From Vombatus ursinus (Eukaryota > Chordata > Mammalia > Diprotodontia > Vombatidae), in contig NW_020954630.1 of NCBI RefSeq assembly GCF_900497805.2, forward strand, positions 3,075,573 to 3,139,572: DNA of 64,000 nucleotides. The letters run 5' to 3'. The notes beneath the pieces are model-generated. The model worked only from the letters and a program-made list of their open reading frames with translations, ran no database searches and was not told where the DNA came from. Below, one piece after another: positions 42,503 through 53,454 of this stretch. The first letter of the stretch is position 1, and each line of letters starts with the position of its first letter. A program made the translations under genes and the position numbers.

Positions 42503-42759
42503 AAAAAAATATGAAAAGAACAAAAGAACTTAAATAATTCCATCTCGAAAAAAAAATCTGAACAGGACATATATTCCCCTTAAAGCAGTAACTCCCTAAT
42601 GGAAAAAAAAGTCAGTCATAAGATATATTAACATAAACTGCTCAAAACTTTCCCCCATTATCACCAAAAGAAAAAAAAAAGTCTGGAAAATCTTAACAAA
42701 TTTTTTTCCAACTGAAGACAAACAAATTTAACAGTAGATATAAGTGCTAAGGAAAGACC

Positions 42760-42930
42760 AGAGTTTAAACCATGCCTCAGACATTTAGTCGAATCTGAAC
42801 CTGGGTACTGCTCTCTCAAGCCTGTCTTCTAATAGCTATCTCATATTGTGAGAATGTGGGATAATATACATAGAACTAATTTAAGTAAACCAATTGCAAA
42901 TCTTTAGTGCTTTAAAAAAGGTAGCTACTA
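42760..42930 (+). mobile_element. MIR3-like SINE remnant
   Basis: CAGAGTTTAAACCATGCCTC, CTCAGACATTTAG, GGGATAATATACATAG, GCAAATCTTTAGTGCTTTAA and GTAGCTACTAGC. Weak but ordered. Confidence 0.5.
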
Positions 42931-43571
42931 GCTTCTATGAAACAAATATGGTCTTGATACTAAAACCAAGAAACACACAAAAAAAGTCAAAGACAGACCA
43001 GTATCATTCATGAATACTGGGACTAAAATACTGAATAAAATATTAGAAATATATAGTAAAAACTACACATCATGACTAGGTTGGATTACATCAGGAATGT
43101 CTAGCTATTTGAACATCGGTTAAATTACAGATATAACCCACCATACTATTAACAACAATAAAAATCATGTAATTATATCAATATCAATTTGAAAATAGAT
43201 AATACTCCTTTATATTAAAAGGCTTTGGAAAACAGGTGAACTTTTGTTGTTTAGTACAATAAGTAATATTTATGAAACACCAAAAGCCAGTACTATATGT
43301 AATACAGGAAGGCTAAATAAAAAACCCTTTCCAGTAAGATCAGGGATAAAGCAAGGATCTTCACTGTCATCACAATTATTTTTTAATTTTCCTAGAAACG
43401 TTAGTTAAAACAGCGAGAAAAGACAAATGAACTGGAAAATAAACAAGAGAAAACAAAACTACTATTTTTTGTGATGACATGAGGGTCTACTTAAGAGAAC
43501 TACAAAGTTGAACCAATTAGTAACAAGCAATATATAAAGTAATAAGCCCACAATAATCATCAACCTTTCTG

Positions 43572-43815
43572 CATGTTATCTTTTACTCAGGTCTAACTCT
43601 TCATGATCCCATCTGAGGTTTTCTTGGCAAATATACTGAAGTGGTTTGCCATTTCCCTCTCTAGCTCATTTTACAGATGAGAAACAGAGGCAAACAGGGT
43701 TAAGTGACCTGCCCAAGGTCACACAGCTAATAAGTGTCTGAAACCAGATTTGAACTCACAAAGATGAGTTTTCCTGACTCCAGGTATGGTACTCTATCCC
43801 CTATACCACTTCAAT
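43572..43815 (-). mobile_element. Mar1-type CORE-SINE nested in L1
   Basis: Complement: CTCTTCATGATCCCATCTG, GGTTTTCTTGGCAAATATAC, GAAGTGGTTTGCCATTTCC, CAAGGTCACACAGCTAATAA, TTTGAACTCACAAAGATGAG and CTATACCACTTCAATGCC. Confidence 0.92.
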
Positions 43816-44586
43816 GCCCTTATCTTTCTGTACACATACCACCCAAATCAAGAAATGGAAAATTCAAATTAAATAAATCAAATGTAAAATATTTTGGAAC
43901 CTAGTCTAAGACATGAAGAAGTATAAATGACTACAACTACAAAGTGTATTAGCAGAAATAAAAATAGACCTAATTATAAAATGATTAATTTGGCCGAGCC
44001 AAAATAATAAAAAATAAGAATACCTAAATTTAAATTCAGACACAATGCAAACCAACAATCATTTTATTTTATAAAAATGGTAACAGCAACAAAATGTACA
44101 TGGATGGAAAATGGTCACATATCTCAAGAGAAGCAGGATAAAAAGAGGCCTAGTAGTATCAGGTCTCAAACTATAACACAAAACAATAATCATCAATATC
44201 ATTTGGTAACAGCTAAATAGAAAGGTTGGTCAATATAACATATCAGGTAAATAAGATACACAAGCAAACACTCTAGCTCAATGTTTGAAAAACAAGAGAA
44301 CTCACCTACTTAGAAAAGGAATCCCTAACTCAACAAAAACTGCTGGGGAAAATGGAAATCTGCCAAAAATTATGAGTTAAGAGTAACATCTAATGAGATA
44401 CTACGATAAGTCGCAAATGGAAAGTGACCAGTTAAATGTCACATCATCAACAGGGAAACAAATACTTTTTATATCAATAAGGGAAAAATTCTTGTGATCT
44501 TGACAGAGAGTCCATCACTTTTTATAACAGGGCTTCTGTCCTCACTCAATTAAAAAGGTTATGTCTAAAATAACTGATCAAATCTT

Positions 44587-44741
44587 TTTTTTGCTTTTGC
44601 TTTTTGGTGAAGCAAATGGAGTTAAGTGACTTGCTCAGGGTCACACAGCTAGTAAATGTCAAGTGTCTGAGGCTGGATTTGAACTCAAGTCCTCCTGATT
44701 CCAAGGCCAGAGCTCTACTGACTACGCCACCTAGCTGTCCC
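44587..44741 (-). mobile_element. tRNA-type SINE with 13-bp target-site duplication
   Basis: Complement of the SINE: GGAGTTAAGTGACTTGCTCAG, GGTCACACAGCTAGTAAATG, TTTGAACTCAAGTCCTCCTG and CGCCACCTAGCTGTCCC. CTGATCAAATCTT occurs at 44574-44586 and 44742-44754. The duplicated target is host or L2 sequence. Confidence 0.96.
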
Positions 44742-44754
44742 CTGATCAAATCTT

Positions 44755-47700
44755 AATTGCCAAATCTAATGAACTTCTCTCAGCCTTCATCTTCTTAACC
44801 TTGCTGCAACATCTCAACATTACTGACGACTTTCCCATTCTTCATACTCTCTCCTGAATTTTTGTGACATTAGCCTCTCCTAATTCTTTTCCTGTCTCAC
44901 CACTCCTTAGCTTGCTTTATTGATCCATCATTCACATCATTCCCTCTCCCTACAACAATAGTAGGCGTACCAAGGCTCTGTTCTAGGCTACATTTTGCTG
45001 AAAGAGAATAAATAAAGCCATGGGAACAGATAAAGACACCAAGACAGTGTAGAGAAAAAAATGAAAAATATCCAGCCCAACCCTCTCCTGAGCTCCAGAC
45101 TTATACATCACCAGCTGGACATTTGCAAGTTGTTGTTACATGTATTTTTAACACCACACATACAAATGTAACTCTTATCTTTCTCCTTGAAATCTCCCTT
45201 TTACATGACTTATCCATTTCTACTGAGGGCCCCAAAATTCTTCCCATCTCCCAGGTTCATATCCCCGATATTATTCAGCACATCTCACGCTGACTAACCC
45301 CAAATATCTAATCAGTTGAACAATCTTGTCATTTCAACCCTTTCCCAATATCACGTGAATCCAACCTCTTTTCTCTATTCACATAACCAATACTTAGCTC
45401 AGGCACTCGGACTACTGTAAAAACCTCCTAAGTATTTTCTCTGCATTGTCTTTTTCATTCCAATTCAACCTCCACACAGACGCCCAAGTGATTTTCATAA
45501 TCATGTTGCTCTGTCAGTCCCATACTCAAACTCGCAAGAGGTCTTTAAAATCTTTCACAACTTGGCCCCAAGGTTTAGAGATTCCTATATATTATTCCGC
45601 TTCATACATAATACAGCCAGTCTTGTCAAAGTGGCCTACTCTTTTTTTCTTGCATACGGTGCCCTGGGCATTTACACTGGCCGTCTGCATCAATCAGTAA
45701 ACATTTATTAAGCACCTACCATAAGCCAGGGACTATGTTAGGTGCTAGAGATTCAAGAGACAAAAAGACAATCCCTTACCTCAAGGAGCTTCAAATCTAA
45801 TGGGTGAGACAACATGCAAACAAGTATACATGAAGCTGGCTATACTCAGGATAAACAGGAGATAATTAACAGAGGGAAGGCACTAGAATTAAGAGGCACC
45901 AGGGAAGGCTTTCTGTAAGAGGTGGGATTTTAGTTAGGGCTTAAAGGAAGTTAGGGAGTTCAACATTCCAGACAGAGAAGGGAGAGTATTCCAGGCATAA
46001 GGGACAGTCAAAGAGAATGCCAGGAGCAGAGAGATGGAGTACCTCATTTGTGGAACAAAGGAAGCAAAGTGTGATTGGACCAAAGGGTACATGTTGTAAA
46101 GTAAGAGGCAAGAAGACTAGAAAGGTAGACTGGAACTAGGTTATGAAGGGCTTTGAATGCCAAACAGAGCATTTTTTATTTTATCTGGGAAGGAAGAGGA
46201 AGACACTGGAGTTTATTGGGAGGAGGGGGGTGCGGGGGAAAGGAAAGACATGGTTGGACCTACACTTTAGGGAAATCATTTTAGTGGTTAAACAAAGGAC
46301 TGAAGTAAGCAGAGATCTGAGTCAGGGACACTCATCAGCAGGCTTTTGCAATAACCCGGATATGAGGTGATGACTGCTTGCACTAGAGTGGAGGCAGCAT
46401 CAGAGGAGAAAAAGGGACAGGTTTGAGAGATGTTGCAAAGGTAAACTGACAGGCCTTGGCAACAGACTGGATGAGAGAGAGGGAAAATAATGGGGAATCC
46501 AGAATTATTCCTAGATTGCTAACCAGAGGGACTGGGAGTGACATGGAAGGTACTAGGGGAGAGAGTTTAGGGGGAAAGGCAATGAGTTCCTTTTTGGAAC
46601 TGTTGATTTTAAGATGTCTACTGGTCACCTAGTTCAAGATGTCTGAAAGGTAGTTGGAGGTGAGACTGGAAAGTCAGCAGAGTTTGGGGCAGGAAAAATA
46701 GATATGAAAAAGTCATCAGTATAGGAATGGTAATTAAATCCATGGGAGCTGACGAGATCACCAAGTGAAACGGCATAGAGAGAGAAAAGAAGAGGGCACA
46801 GGACAAAATCATGAGAGACACTTATGGTTAGATGGTGTGATCTGGAAGTGGATTCAGCAGAGGAAACAGAGAAGGAGCAGTTAGGTAGGAGGAAAACCAG
46901 GAGAAAGTAGTACCACAAAAACCTAGAGAGATAAGAGTGTCAGCAATGTCAAAGGCTGCAGAGAGATCAAGGAGAATGAGGATGGAGAAAAGACCATAGA
47001 ACGTGGCAAATAAGAAATCATTAGTAAGTGGGGAGAGCAGTTTTCTTGGAATTATGAGGTCAGAATCAGATTATAAGGAGTTAAGAAAAGAGTGAAAAGA
47101 GAGAAATCAGAGGCACCTATTATAGATAGCCTTTGAGATGTTTAGCTATAGAAGAAAAGAAGAGATATATGACAACTGTGGAAGGAAGGATCAAGTGAGA
47201 GTTTTTTTTCGGGGTGGGGGGAGGACATGGGCAGGTTTGTAGGCAAAAGGAAATAAACCAGTAGACAAGAGAGTGAAAATAAATGAAAGAGCAGGTATGT
47301 CGAAGGGTGCAATTTGTTGGAAGAGACAGGACAGAGGAATGGGACTACCTGAAGAATATACAAGGGTTAGCTTTGATAAAGCATAGGGTCACTTCATCTT
47401 ATGAGACAGGAGTGAAGAAAGAATGGCAGAAGACATTTGAATGACAGATGGAGAAAAGGGAGTTCATGGCATATAGCCTCAATTTTTTCTACATATGAGG
47501 CAAGCTGAAAACGTGGTGATAGAAGGAGCCATGCATGGAAGGTCTGAGGAAAGACGAAAAGGTTTAGAAGATCGCTGTGGAGAGTGGTATTGATGAGTTG
47601 ATAAGGAAGGTATAGTAAGACCACCTAGCAGCCGTGCAGGTCCAACTGGGGTTATTTATCACAAATCTGTAATAGACTTAGAACAGTTGCATAATTTTCT

Positions 47701-48175
47701 CGACTTTGGTTCAACAAAGTGTAGAAATCAAATTGATTCACAAAGGGATCTAGATCAGAAGAGGAGAATGGCTAACTCAGGGGAGAGGGTCACGGAATTT
47801 GAGGTTATGGTATGCACAAAGAGTAGTGTTTTGTAAGGCAAGGCAGACAGAGAGATGAAAAGCCAATTAATTATGCTGAGATAAGGGGATTTCAGAATTC
47901 TTAATATAAAGAAGGTACATTGCCTGGAATGCATTCCCATATCACTTTTTCTAACAGAATTTCTCTTCCAGTAAAATGCAGTTTAAGCACAACCTTTGCA
48001 TAAAAGGTTTCACAATCCCCTTCCATACCAACATTGTATTTCAATGGCATATGCTTACATATGTAAATGGCTCTCTATTCCCACATCTCAATGGGATGTG
48101 AGCTGTTTTAGAGAAGGGACTTTCACTTTTGTCTTAATATCCACAAGGAGAGGTACATGCCTTTTAATAAAGGAC
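44755..48175 (+). mobile_element. L2 LINE, ORF2 3' half and UTR, split by an inverse L2
   Basis: The left part (44755-45690) has CTGAGCTCCAGACTTATACATC, CCACACAGACGCCCAAGTG, GTCTTTAAAATCTTTCACAAC, TTGGCCCCAAGG and GCCCTGGGCATTTACACTGG. The right part (47916-48175) resumes at TTGCCTGGAATGCATTCCC, AAGCACAACCTTTGC and GATGTGAGCTGTTTTAG. The break falls in L2's CTGGCTGTCCCCCATGCCTGG stretch, so both parts come from one copy. Confidence 0.78.
45691..47915 (-). mobile_element. L2 LINE, 2.2 kb, nested in a plus-strand L2
   Basis: This is the longest L2 here. From its 3' end (plus-strand AAACATTTATTAAGCACC) it runs back through the UTR and the 3' half of ORF2. Minus-strand frames at 46634-46918 and 46383-46628 encode CPLLFSLYAVSLGDLVSSHG with a YTDD catalytic box (usual YADD), then TSRHLKINSSKKELI and NLGIILDS, matching the L2 RT. 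Several frame changes make it inactive, and the endonuclease is missing. Confidence 0.9.
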
Positions 48176-48871
48176 TGTCAACCTATTTACAATAAAGGAT
48201 GCAAAAGAATGGTAACAATAACTAACAGAGAAAAATACAAGTGAAAACCACATACCAGTAGCATCTTTGAACTCAAAGGATGACCCGAACTTCTGAAAGC
48301 TGAAGACTGAAGTCAAATATCATTGTATATGCAGATAATTTAATGGATCATGTTAATAGGATACAAGGAATAGGAACAAAGTGCATACCTTAGTTAATAG
48401 AGAGCAAGAAAGAAGCAATCCCTTTAAGTCATCCTCAACTAGAATTAGACTAATTAGTCTTACTACTAAAACTGAAAAAAGCCATGAACACTAAGTGCAG
48501 GGATAAATTATTACAGTATCAAAACATGTTAGAGATAGAATGAACTTTAGAGTTTATCTAAGCCAATGACTTCGTTGCAGGGACAAGCAAAAAGGAGGAC
48601 AACAAGGATATCTAACCTATCAACAAATACTTCTGATGCCCAACTAGCAGGGCAATGAATACAATATGAAAGTGAGATAATTTCTACCCCTAGGTAGCTG
48701 ACATTCTACAGAGGGGCCACAACCAGTTCACAAACAAGTAAATATCTAAGGTCTGTAAATTGGTTAAGAACAAAAATGAGATTAAAACTCCAATTTCAAC
48801 TCCAGTTGACTTTCCTCTGCACCACAAGGATTTGTATTGTTAGAAAAATCTGAAACAAAAACCTACTACAG
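48176..48871. other. Unassigned, possible MIR/L2 remnants
   Basis: 48640-48760 (CCCCTAGGTAGCTGACATTC) resembles a minus-strand L2 tail, and 48775-48830 a MIR end. Both are too short to call. Confidence 0.4.
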
Positions 48872-49383
48872 TGAGTGAGTGAAGGAAAAGTCTTTATTAC
48901 AGTTCTCTCAAGAGAAGCAGGCACAATGCACTTTAGTACATGACCACCGGTTCAGTGGTAGAATCAACTTTTAAACTGTTAGTAAAATCTATACTACACC
49001 CATCAGGGCTACTATTGGTCTGGTTCATCTGAGTTACACCCTTCCTGGACAGCTCGTCGAATGTTTGTCCATGTTCTTTCTTGTCATGTTAGGTCATGCA
49101 TCCCATGATCAAAAATGGCAACTATCTATGCCCTTGGGGTTTGTCAGTTAATATTCCATAAGCTTATTAAGCAAGCACAGTGGAGAAAAGCCTTTGCCTC
49201 GTGGAGATCCTGTCCTTGAACCCAACAGGTTGAAACCAGTTTAGCCTGTAGGGTTCTTTCCTAAGAAATTAGTTGTTCACAAAAAGTTTGGAGTACTTTC
49301 TGATTGGTTGAGGGACTATCCACAAGATCCTGCAATTTCTTATCCTGATGTGGAAACCTAACCCCCTAAAATCTTTCTTACAG
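48872..49383 (-). mobile_element. Candidate solo LTR (retroviral-type fossil)
   Basis: On the minus strand the segment starts TGTAAGAAAGATTTTAGG, carries a CCAAT-type promoter word (CAACCAATCAGAAAG) about 60 bases in, and ends after a polyadenylation word within AATAAAGACTTTTCC. This order and the roughly 0.5-kb length are those of an LTR. No internal genes are attached, so it would be a solo LTR and broken as an element. Clear terminal duplications of the target were not found. It is old; the family is not assigned. Confidence 0.45.
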
Positions 49384-49924
49384 TATCATAACTTGAATCT
49401 GAGGGACATCCTAGGTGGACGGCCATTCTGCTAGTGATTCTGGGAAAAAATGTTCCAATCAGAGCCAACATTCAAACTAGAGTGAGATGAACCAACTGCT
49501 AAAAATTTGTTATGAGTAAATAACTTACCCAAATATAACCTAAATTTCTCTTTAAAAGCTTCCTCCATAGATATTTAATACAGTATTCAGTAATAATGGT
49601 TATGTTTATCTCTTTCATGACAATTGTAGGATGGGGTGAAAAAAGGATTTCAGCTTAATAACATCAACGGGATCAACTAAAATAAATCAACACCAGATTG
49701 TGGCAGTTGACCTAACTTTAGACAATTATTTAATAGCAAGCACACTCAAATGTTCAATTTTTAAAATATTTATAGCACACATGAAATCCCCTGCTGGACA
49801 AAGGCTTTTTTTTTAAACAATATTAGCTGCTTATTCATAACACCTGAATAAGTACTTCTGAATCATGCTAGAGGATAAATTTAAGGAGACATATTTATCT
49901 CCTTATAAGCCTATAAGACTAAGA
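49384..49924. other. Unassigned intronic DNA
   Basis: No repeat or gene recognised. Confidence 0.45.
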
Positions 49925-50098
49925 GTCATTTATTCTCCAACAGATAAATGGTCAACATACATATAAAAACTCAAAAAAGAAGAATGACGAAGTATTCGGG
50001 TCCACATGAAAAAAAAATGCTCTAAGTAACAGAAAGATAAACATGCACGAAAACAGTGAGGTTTCACCTTACAGCCTGTGAATTGCCAAAGATAACTT
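49925..50098 (+). mobile_element. Old LINE-1 ORF2 3' fragment
   Basis: CCAACAGATAAATGGTCAAC, GGTCCACATGAAAAAAAAATG, CAGTGAGGTTTCACCTTAC, GAATTGCCAAAGATAA: the L1 words preceding the ORF2 end. Confidence 0.65.
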
Positions 50099-50299
50099 AT
50101 TTCTTTCTATGACTTCTTTCAACTAGAGTATCCTATATTTTAATTTCCAGGTTCTAACAAATATCTTTCGCCCAACAGATTCCATTTGGTCCACTGATGG
50201 GAAAGAACATTAGCAAAAACACATACTTAGTTAAAAAGATAAAAATACATGACAGGAAAAGCAAATTTGAAAAGTTACAGATAAAATCTCAGGACAGCT

Positions 50300-50515
50300 T
50301 AAATAACAAGCTAAGAAATTTGTACTTTCTTCAATAAGCAATGAGGAAGCACTGGAATTTCTGAATGAGTTAATTATATGAATAGATGCTTTTATTATTA
50401 CATTTTATATGGCATCTGTGTAAAGAAAATATAAATAAAAGTATAATATCAGAGGCAGGTTGAATGGTTAGGAGAATAATGCAATAATCTAACAAACTGC
50501 AATACATTTAAGAGT
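50300..50515 (-). mobile_element. L2 LINE fragment, diverged
   Basis: Complement of L2: AAGCAATGAGGAAGCACTGG, AGAATAATGCAATAATCTAAC. The order fits, but identity is low. Confidence 0.5.
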
Positions 50516-51609
50516 TGTGGTAGTAAATTGGAATTCCACCAAATCAAGTATCACATTGCTGGACAAAAAGTTGGAGAAGTACAAAATATTTTGCAAAAAT
50601 CTGCAAAAATTTCCACATCTCAAGTCACCATAAACCTTTCCCTGACACCTGGGCTAAAGCATATATAAAAAATACACAATATCAATGATGTGGAATACAG
50701 TAATAGTTATATTTTATGAAGATGTCTTTTCTATCATTCACTTTCTGCCTCAAGGATATTCATCAGTAAAATGGGGAATGTTAGTAGTTGCCCACCTGTT
50801 ATAGACTAGTAACAAATAATTAAAGTTTGAATAATATTTCAAACAGTCCTTGATAAGACACACAGCACCACAAACAAATAATATCTGAATAAGCAACTGA
50901 GGTGGGGTTTCTTTCACCTGATGGACATCAACCTCTTTTGGACTTTCTATCTTATTCTGGCAACTTATGCTTAAGATCCTCTTGAGAAGGCCCATATCAT
51001 TCAGGTCCACAAGGTGGCTAAATTAGTATTTATAAAGGATTCAATGTGCTAAGCACGTTAAAAAAATGTAGGACATAATGAGTTAATCGTGCGAACTCAG
51101 TTTTCTTCCATTTATATTAATGGGAATTCAACAACTTCAAAAGTGTTAAACTTAGAATGCATTTTTATTCTTTTAGTATGGATGTCTGATATTCTGTTTA
51201 TTCACAAGACTAATAATTAACGCACACAGTGAAAACTTGATTCAAATTACTATTTACTATAGTAAAATAGGGTAACACTTCAATCTTACTGGCTATACTT
51301 CTGTTAAGATCTACAGAAATTTCAGCATTAGAAATTGTTCATCAGCAAACTACTACAACCAGTGTCTAAAAAAGAATGCATTCTAAGACAAGACCATCAA
51401 GTCTTTACATGAATAACTCTAAAGGGAAACCCACTCACTCCCAAGGCTCTACAGCTCTAAATGTTATTTTCCTTTTGCTTCAATCAAACCAAATCCTCCC
51501 CCTAGGCAGAGTCTATCCATTCACTGCTCCCAGGTTCAGCCCTCTGGGACCACCAAAAGAATAAGTCTAAATCTAAATCCTTCTAATGCACCAGATTCAC
51601 TTACTTTGG
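50516..51609. other. Unassigned intronic DNA
   Basis: A minus-strand frame of 86 codons (50750-51010) has no recognised domain. 51480-51590 (TTCAGCCCTCTGGGACC, AAGTCTAAATC) resembles a dispersed repeat I cannot name. Confidence 0.4.
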
Positions 51610-52055
51610 CACTGAGGTTTCAAAGACAAAATAACCACCAACCTTAAGGAGCTTACGTTCCAACAGGGTGGAAAAAAACAACAACCCAGATAAATCAAAA
51701 GAACATACAAATAAATACCAAGTAACTTTAAAAGGGAAAATATTTAACATGGGGACAGGAAGAGAGGAGAGAGAAATCTATAAAGTCCTGGAGCAACAGG
51801 TACCACCTGTATGAAGCTAAAGAGTCTACACAAAGGGGAGGTGGAGAAGACTCACAATCTTGGTGAGTAGAAGGATGGTACTATCATTAAACTTCATGGA
51901 AAGTTGTATAAAGGATGAGTTTGGAGGTAGAGAGGTATAGTTTGAACATGATCAGTATGAGTTGCCTATAAAGCATTCAAGTAGAGATGCCCTTCAGGTA
52001 GTTTTGGTAATATGAAACCAAAAATTTAGGTGATATGAGTCACCAACATAAAGTA
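51610..52055 (-). mobile_element. L2 LINE 3' fragment
   Basis: Complement of L2: AACCTTAAGGAGCTTACGTTC, CAACAGGGTGG, CACAATCTTGGTGAGTAGAAG, AAGTAGAGATGCCCTTCAGG and TAGGTGATATGAGTCACC. The copy has lost internal parts. Confidence 0.62.
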
Positions 52056-53134
52056 AGTGTTTATGCAAGTCAATTATAGCAATTTAGAATTTATATCACA
52101 TTATACTGATGATCCTGTGTTCTCAAAGGCTATGTCAACAAATTATAAACTTTTGCAGATTCAAACATATAAAAACTCACAGGTTCCCAGTATGTTTTTT
52201 TTCCTCCAAACTCCATTTGACAAACAAAAGGTATTGTGAAACCCAGTAGAAATTTCATGTACTACTCAAAATATTCTTTTAGGTTTATTAACTAAACATT
52301 TCTACAGAAAGCAACATATTAAGTGCTTATAATAAAAACTACAACTTTTATTCAAAAACACTTTAAATTAAAATTTACACTGCAGAGTTACAACTGTAAA
52401 TTATAAAATTATTTTCTTTCCATGATTATGAAATGCCTAAATATGAATTCTTAAATTAACTATAAAGTAATTACAAATATTTTGTGGGGAATTTATAAGA
52501 ATTCTAAAAAGTAATACAATAATGTCTTATTATTCCCTTGCTAACTTTTGTTAATATCTGCACGACTTGATATTAAATTTCTTCATCTTACAAATTTTGA
52601 TTATTAAAAAAACACTTTAAATAAGGTACAACTTCAAAGCTGTTTAATATAATCATATACAAACCTAATTTAAATGTTAGACAATTGAACAAAAATTTGC
52701 AATATTTGATCCGACATCAGACAGTCCTGAATCTGATTCCAGATCAAATTTATTTCTGTATTTTGAAATAAGGTGAGAATAAAGTGAAAATATTCACTGA
52801 TACAAATATATCCTAGAAAACAGTACAATTTTTTAAGCTCTTTGTTGAGAAATGGAAATTCCTTTTTTATTTGTAGACACCTAGCTCACTAATTAGAATA
52901 GCTATAGTATAAAATAATAACTTCTCTATTATCTAATAACAAATGTTACGTTAAATGTTACATATACATTTCAATTGTAAATATTGCTTTGGTTTTTTTT
53001 AATAATATTTGTAGTAAACTAACCTCTGAAAAGAAACGATCTCTTCAGATGTGGATTTCTTCTACCACTAGCACACCAGCTACACACTGTCCTTGGACTC
53101 ACCAGTATGGTGAGAGATAAGGAATAAGGAGCTA
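52056..53134. other. Unassigned AT-rich intronic DNA
   Basis: About 1.1 kb of AT-rich sequence with no repeat family, gene or RNA structure recognised. Confidence 0.5.
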
Positions 53135-53342
53135 TTAAGTATCTACTACTACATGTCAGGCACTGGGCTAAGCACATTTTAAATCTCTAACTTGATCCTC
53201 CCAACAACTCCAGGGAGGTGGTAATAACCCCATTTTACAGTTGCAGAAACCGAGTTTAAGTGACCTGCCCAGCTAATATTCCAAATCAGGTCTTCCTGAC
53301 TGCAGATCCCATGCTATTATCCACTATGCCACCTACTTGCCT
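53135..53342 (-). mobile_element. MIR SINE
   Basis: Complement of MIR: TGTCAGGCACTGGGCTAAGC, CAACAACTCCAGGGAGGTGG, CCCATTTTACAGTTGCAG, TAAGTGACCTGCCCAGC and CACTATGCCACCTACTTGC. Nearly complete. Confidence 0.88.
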
Positions 53343-53386
53343 CAGTAACATAACTGCACCATTAGTCTAAACCTGAACTCAGGTTT

Positions 53387-53399
53387 GGGGGGGGGGGGG
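53387..53399. repeat. 13-base G run
   Basis: An uninterrupted G run between the MIR and the following L1. Confidence 0.95.
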
Positions 53400-53454
53400 C
53401 AATACAAGGTTTGGTTCCTACAATTATTTGTAATGGTCCAAGATAGTTTGCAAA

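Larger units (their letters stand above)
42130..44470 (+). mobile_element. Old LINE-1 ORF2, RT and post-RT region, with three nested SINEs
   Basis: CTCCATTATATGCCAACAAAAC, ACATCATGACTAGGTTGG, AGATCAGGGATAAAGCAAGG, then ATAGACCTAATTATAAAATG, AAAATGGTCACATATCTC and AACAAAAACTGCTGGGGAAAATGG order follow ORF2 from before the RT domain to near its end. No long frame survives. Nested: a tRNA-type SINE (42340), a MIR3-like element (42760) and a Mar1 (43572). Confidence 0.82.

Noticed and set aside
46143-46370. A 75-codon plus-strand frame in the 45.7-47.9 kb block
   Set aside because: It is antisense to the nested L2, whose minus-strand RT motifs explain the block.
50750-51010. An 86-codon minus-strand frame starting MDLNDMGLLKR
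   Set aside because: No family recognised, no splice or polyA context, and length is within chance for AT-rich intron; not called as a gene.
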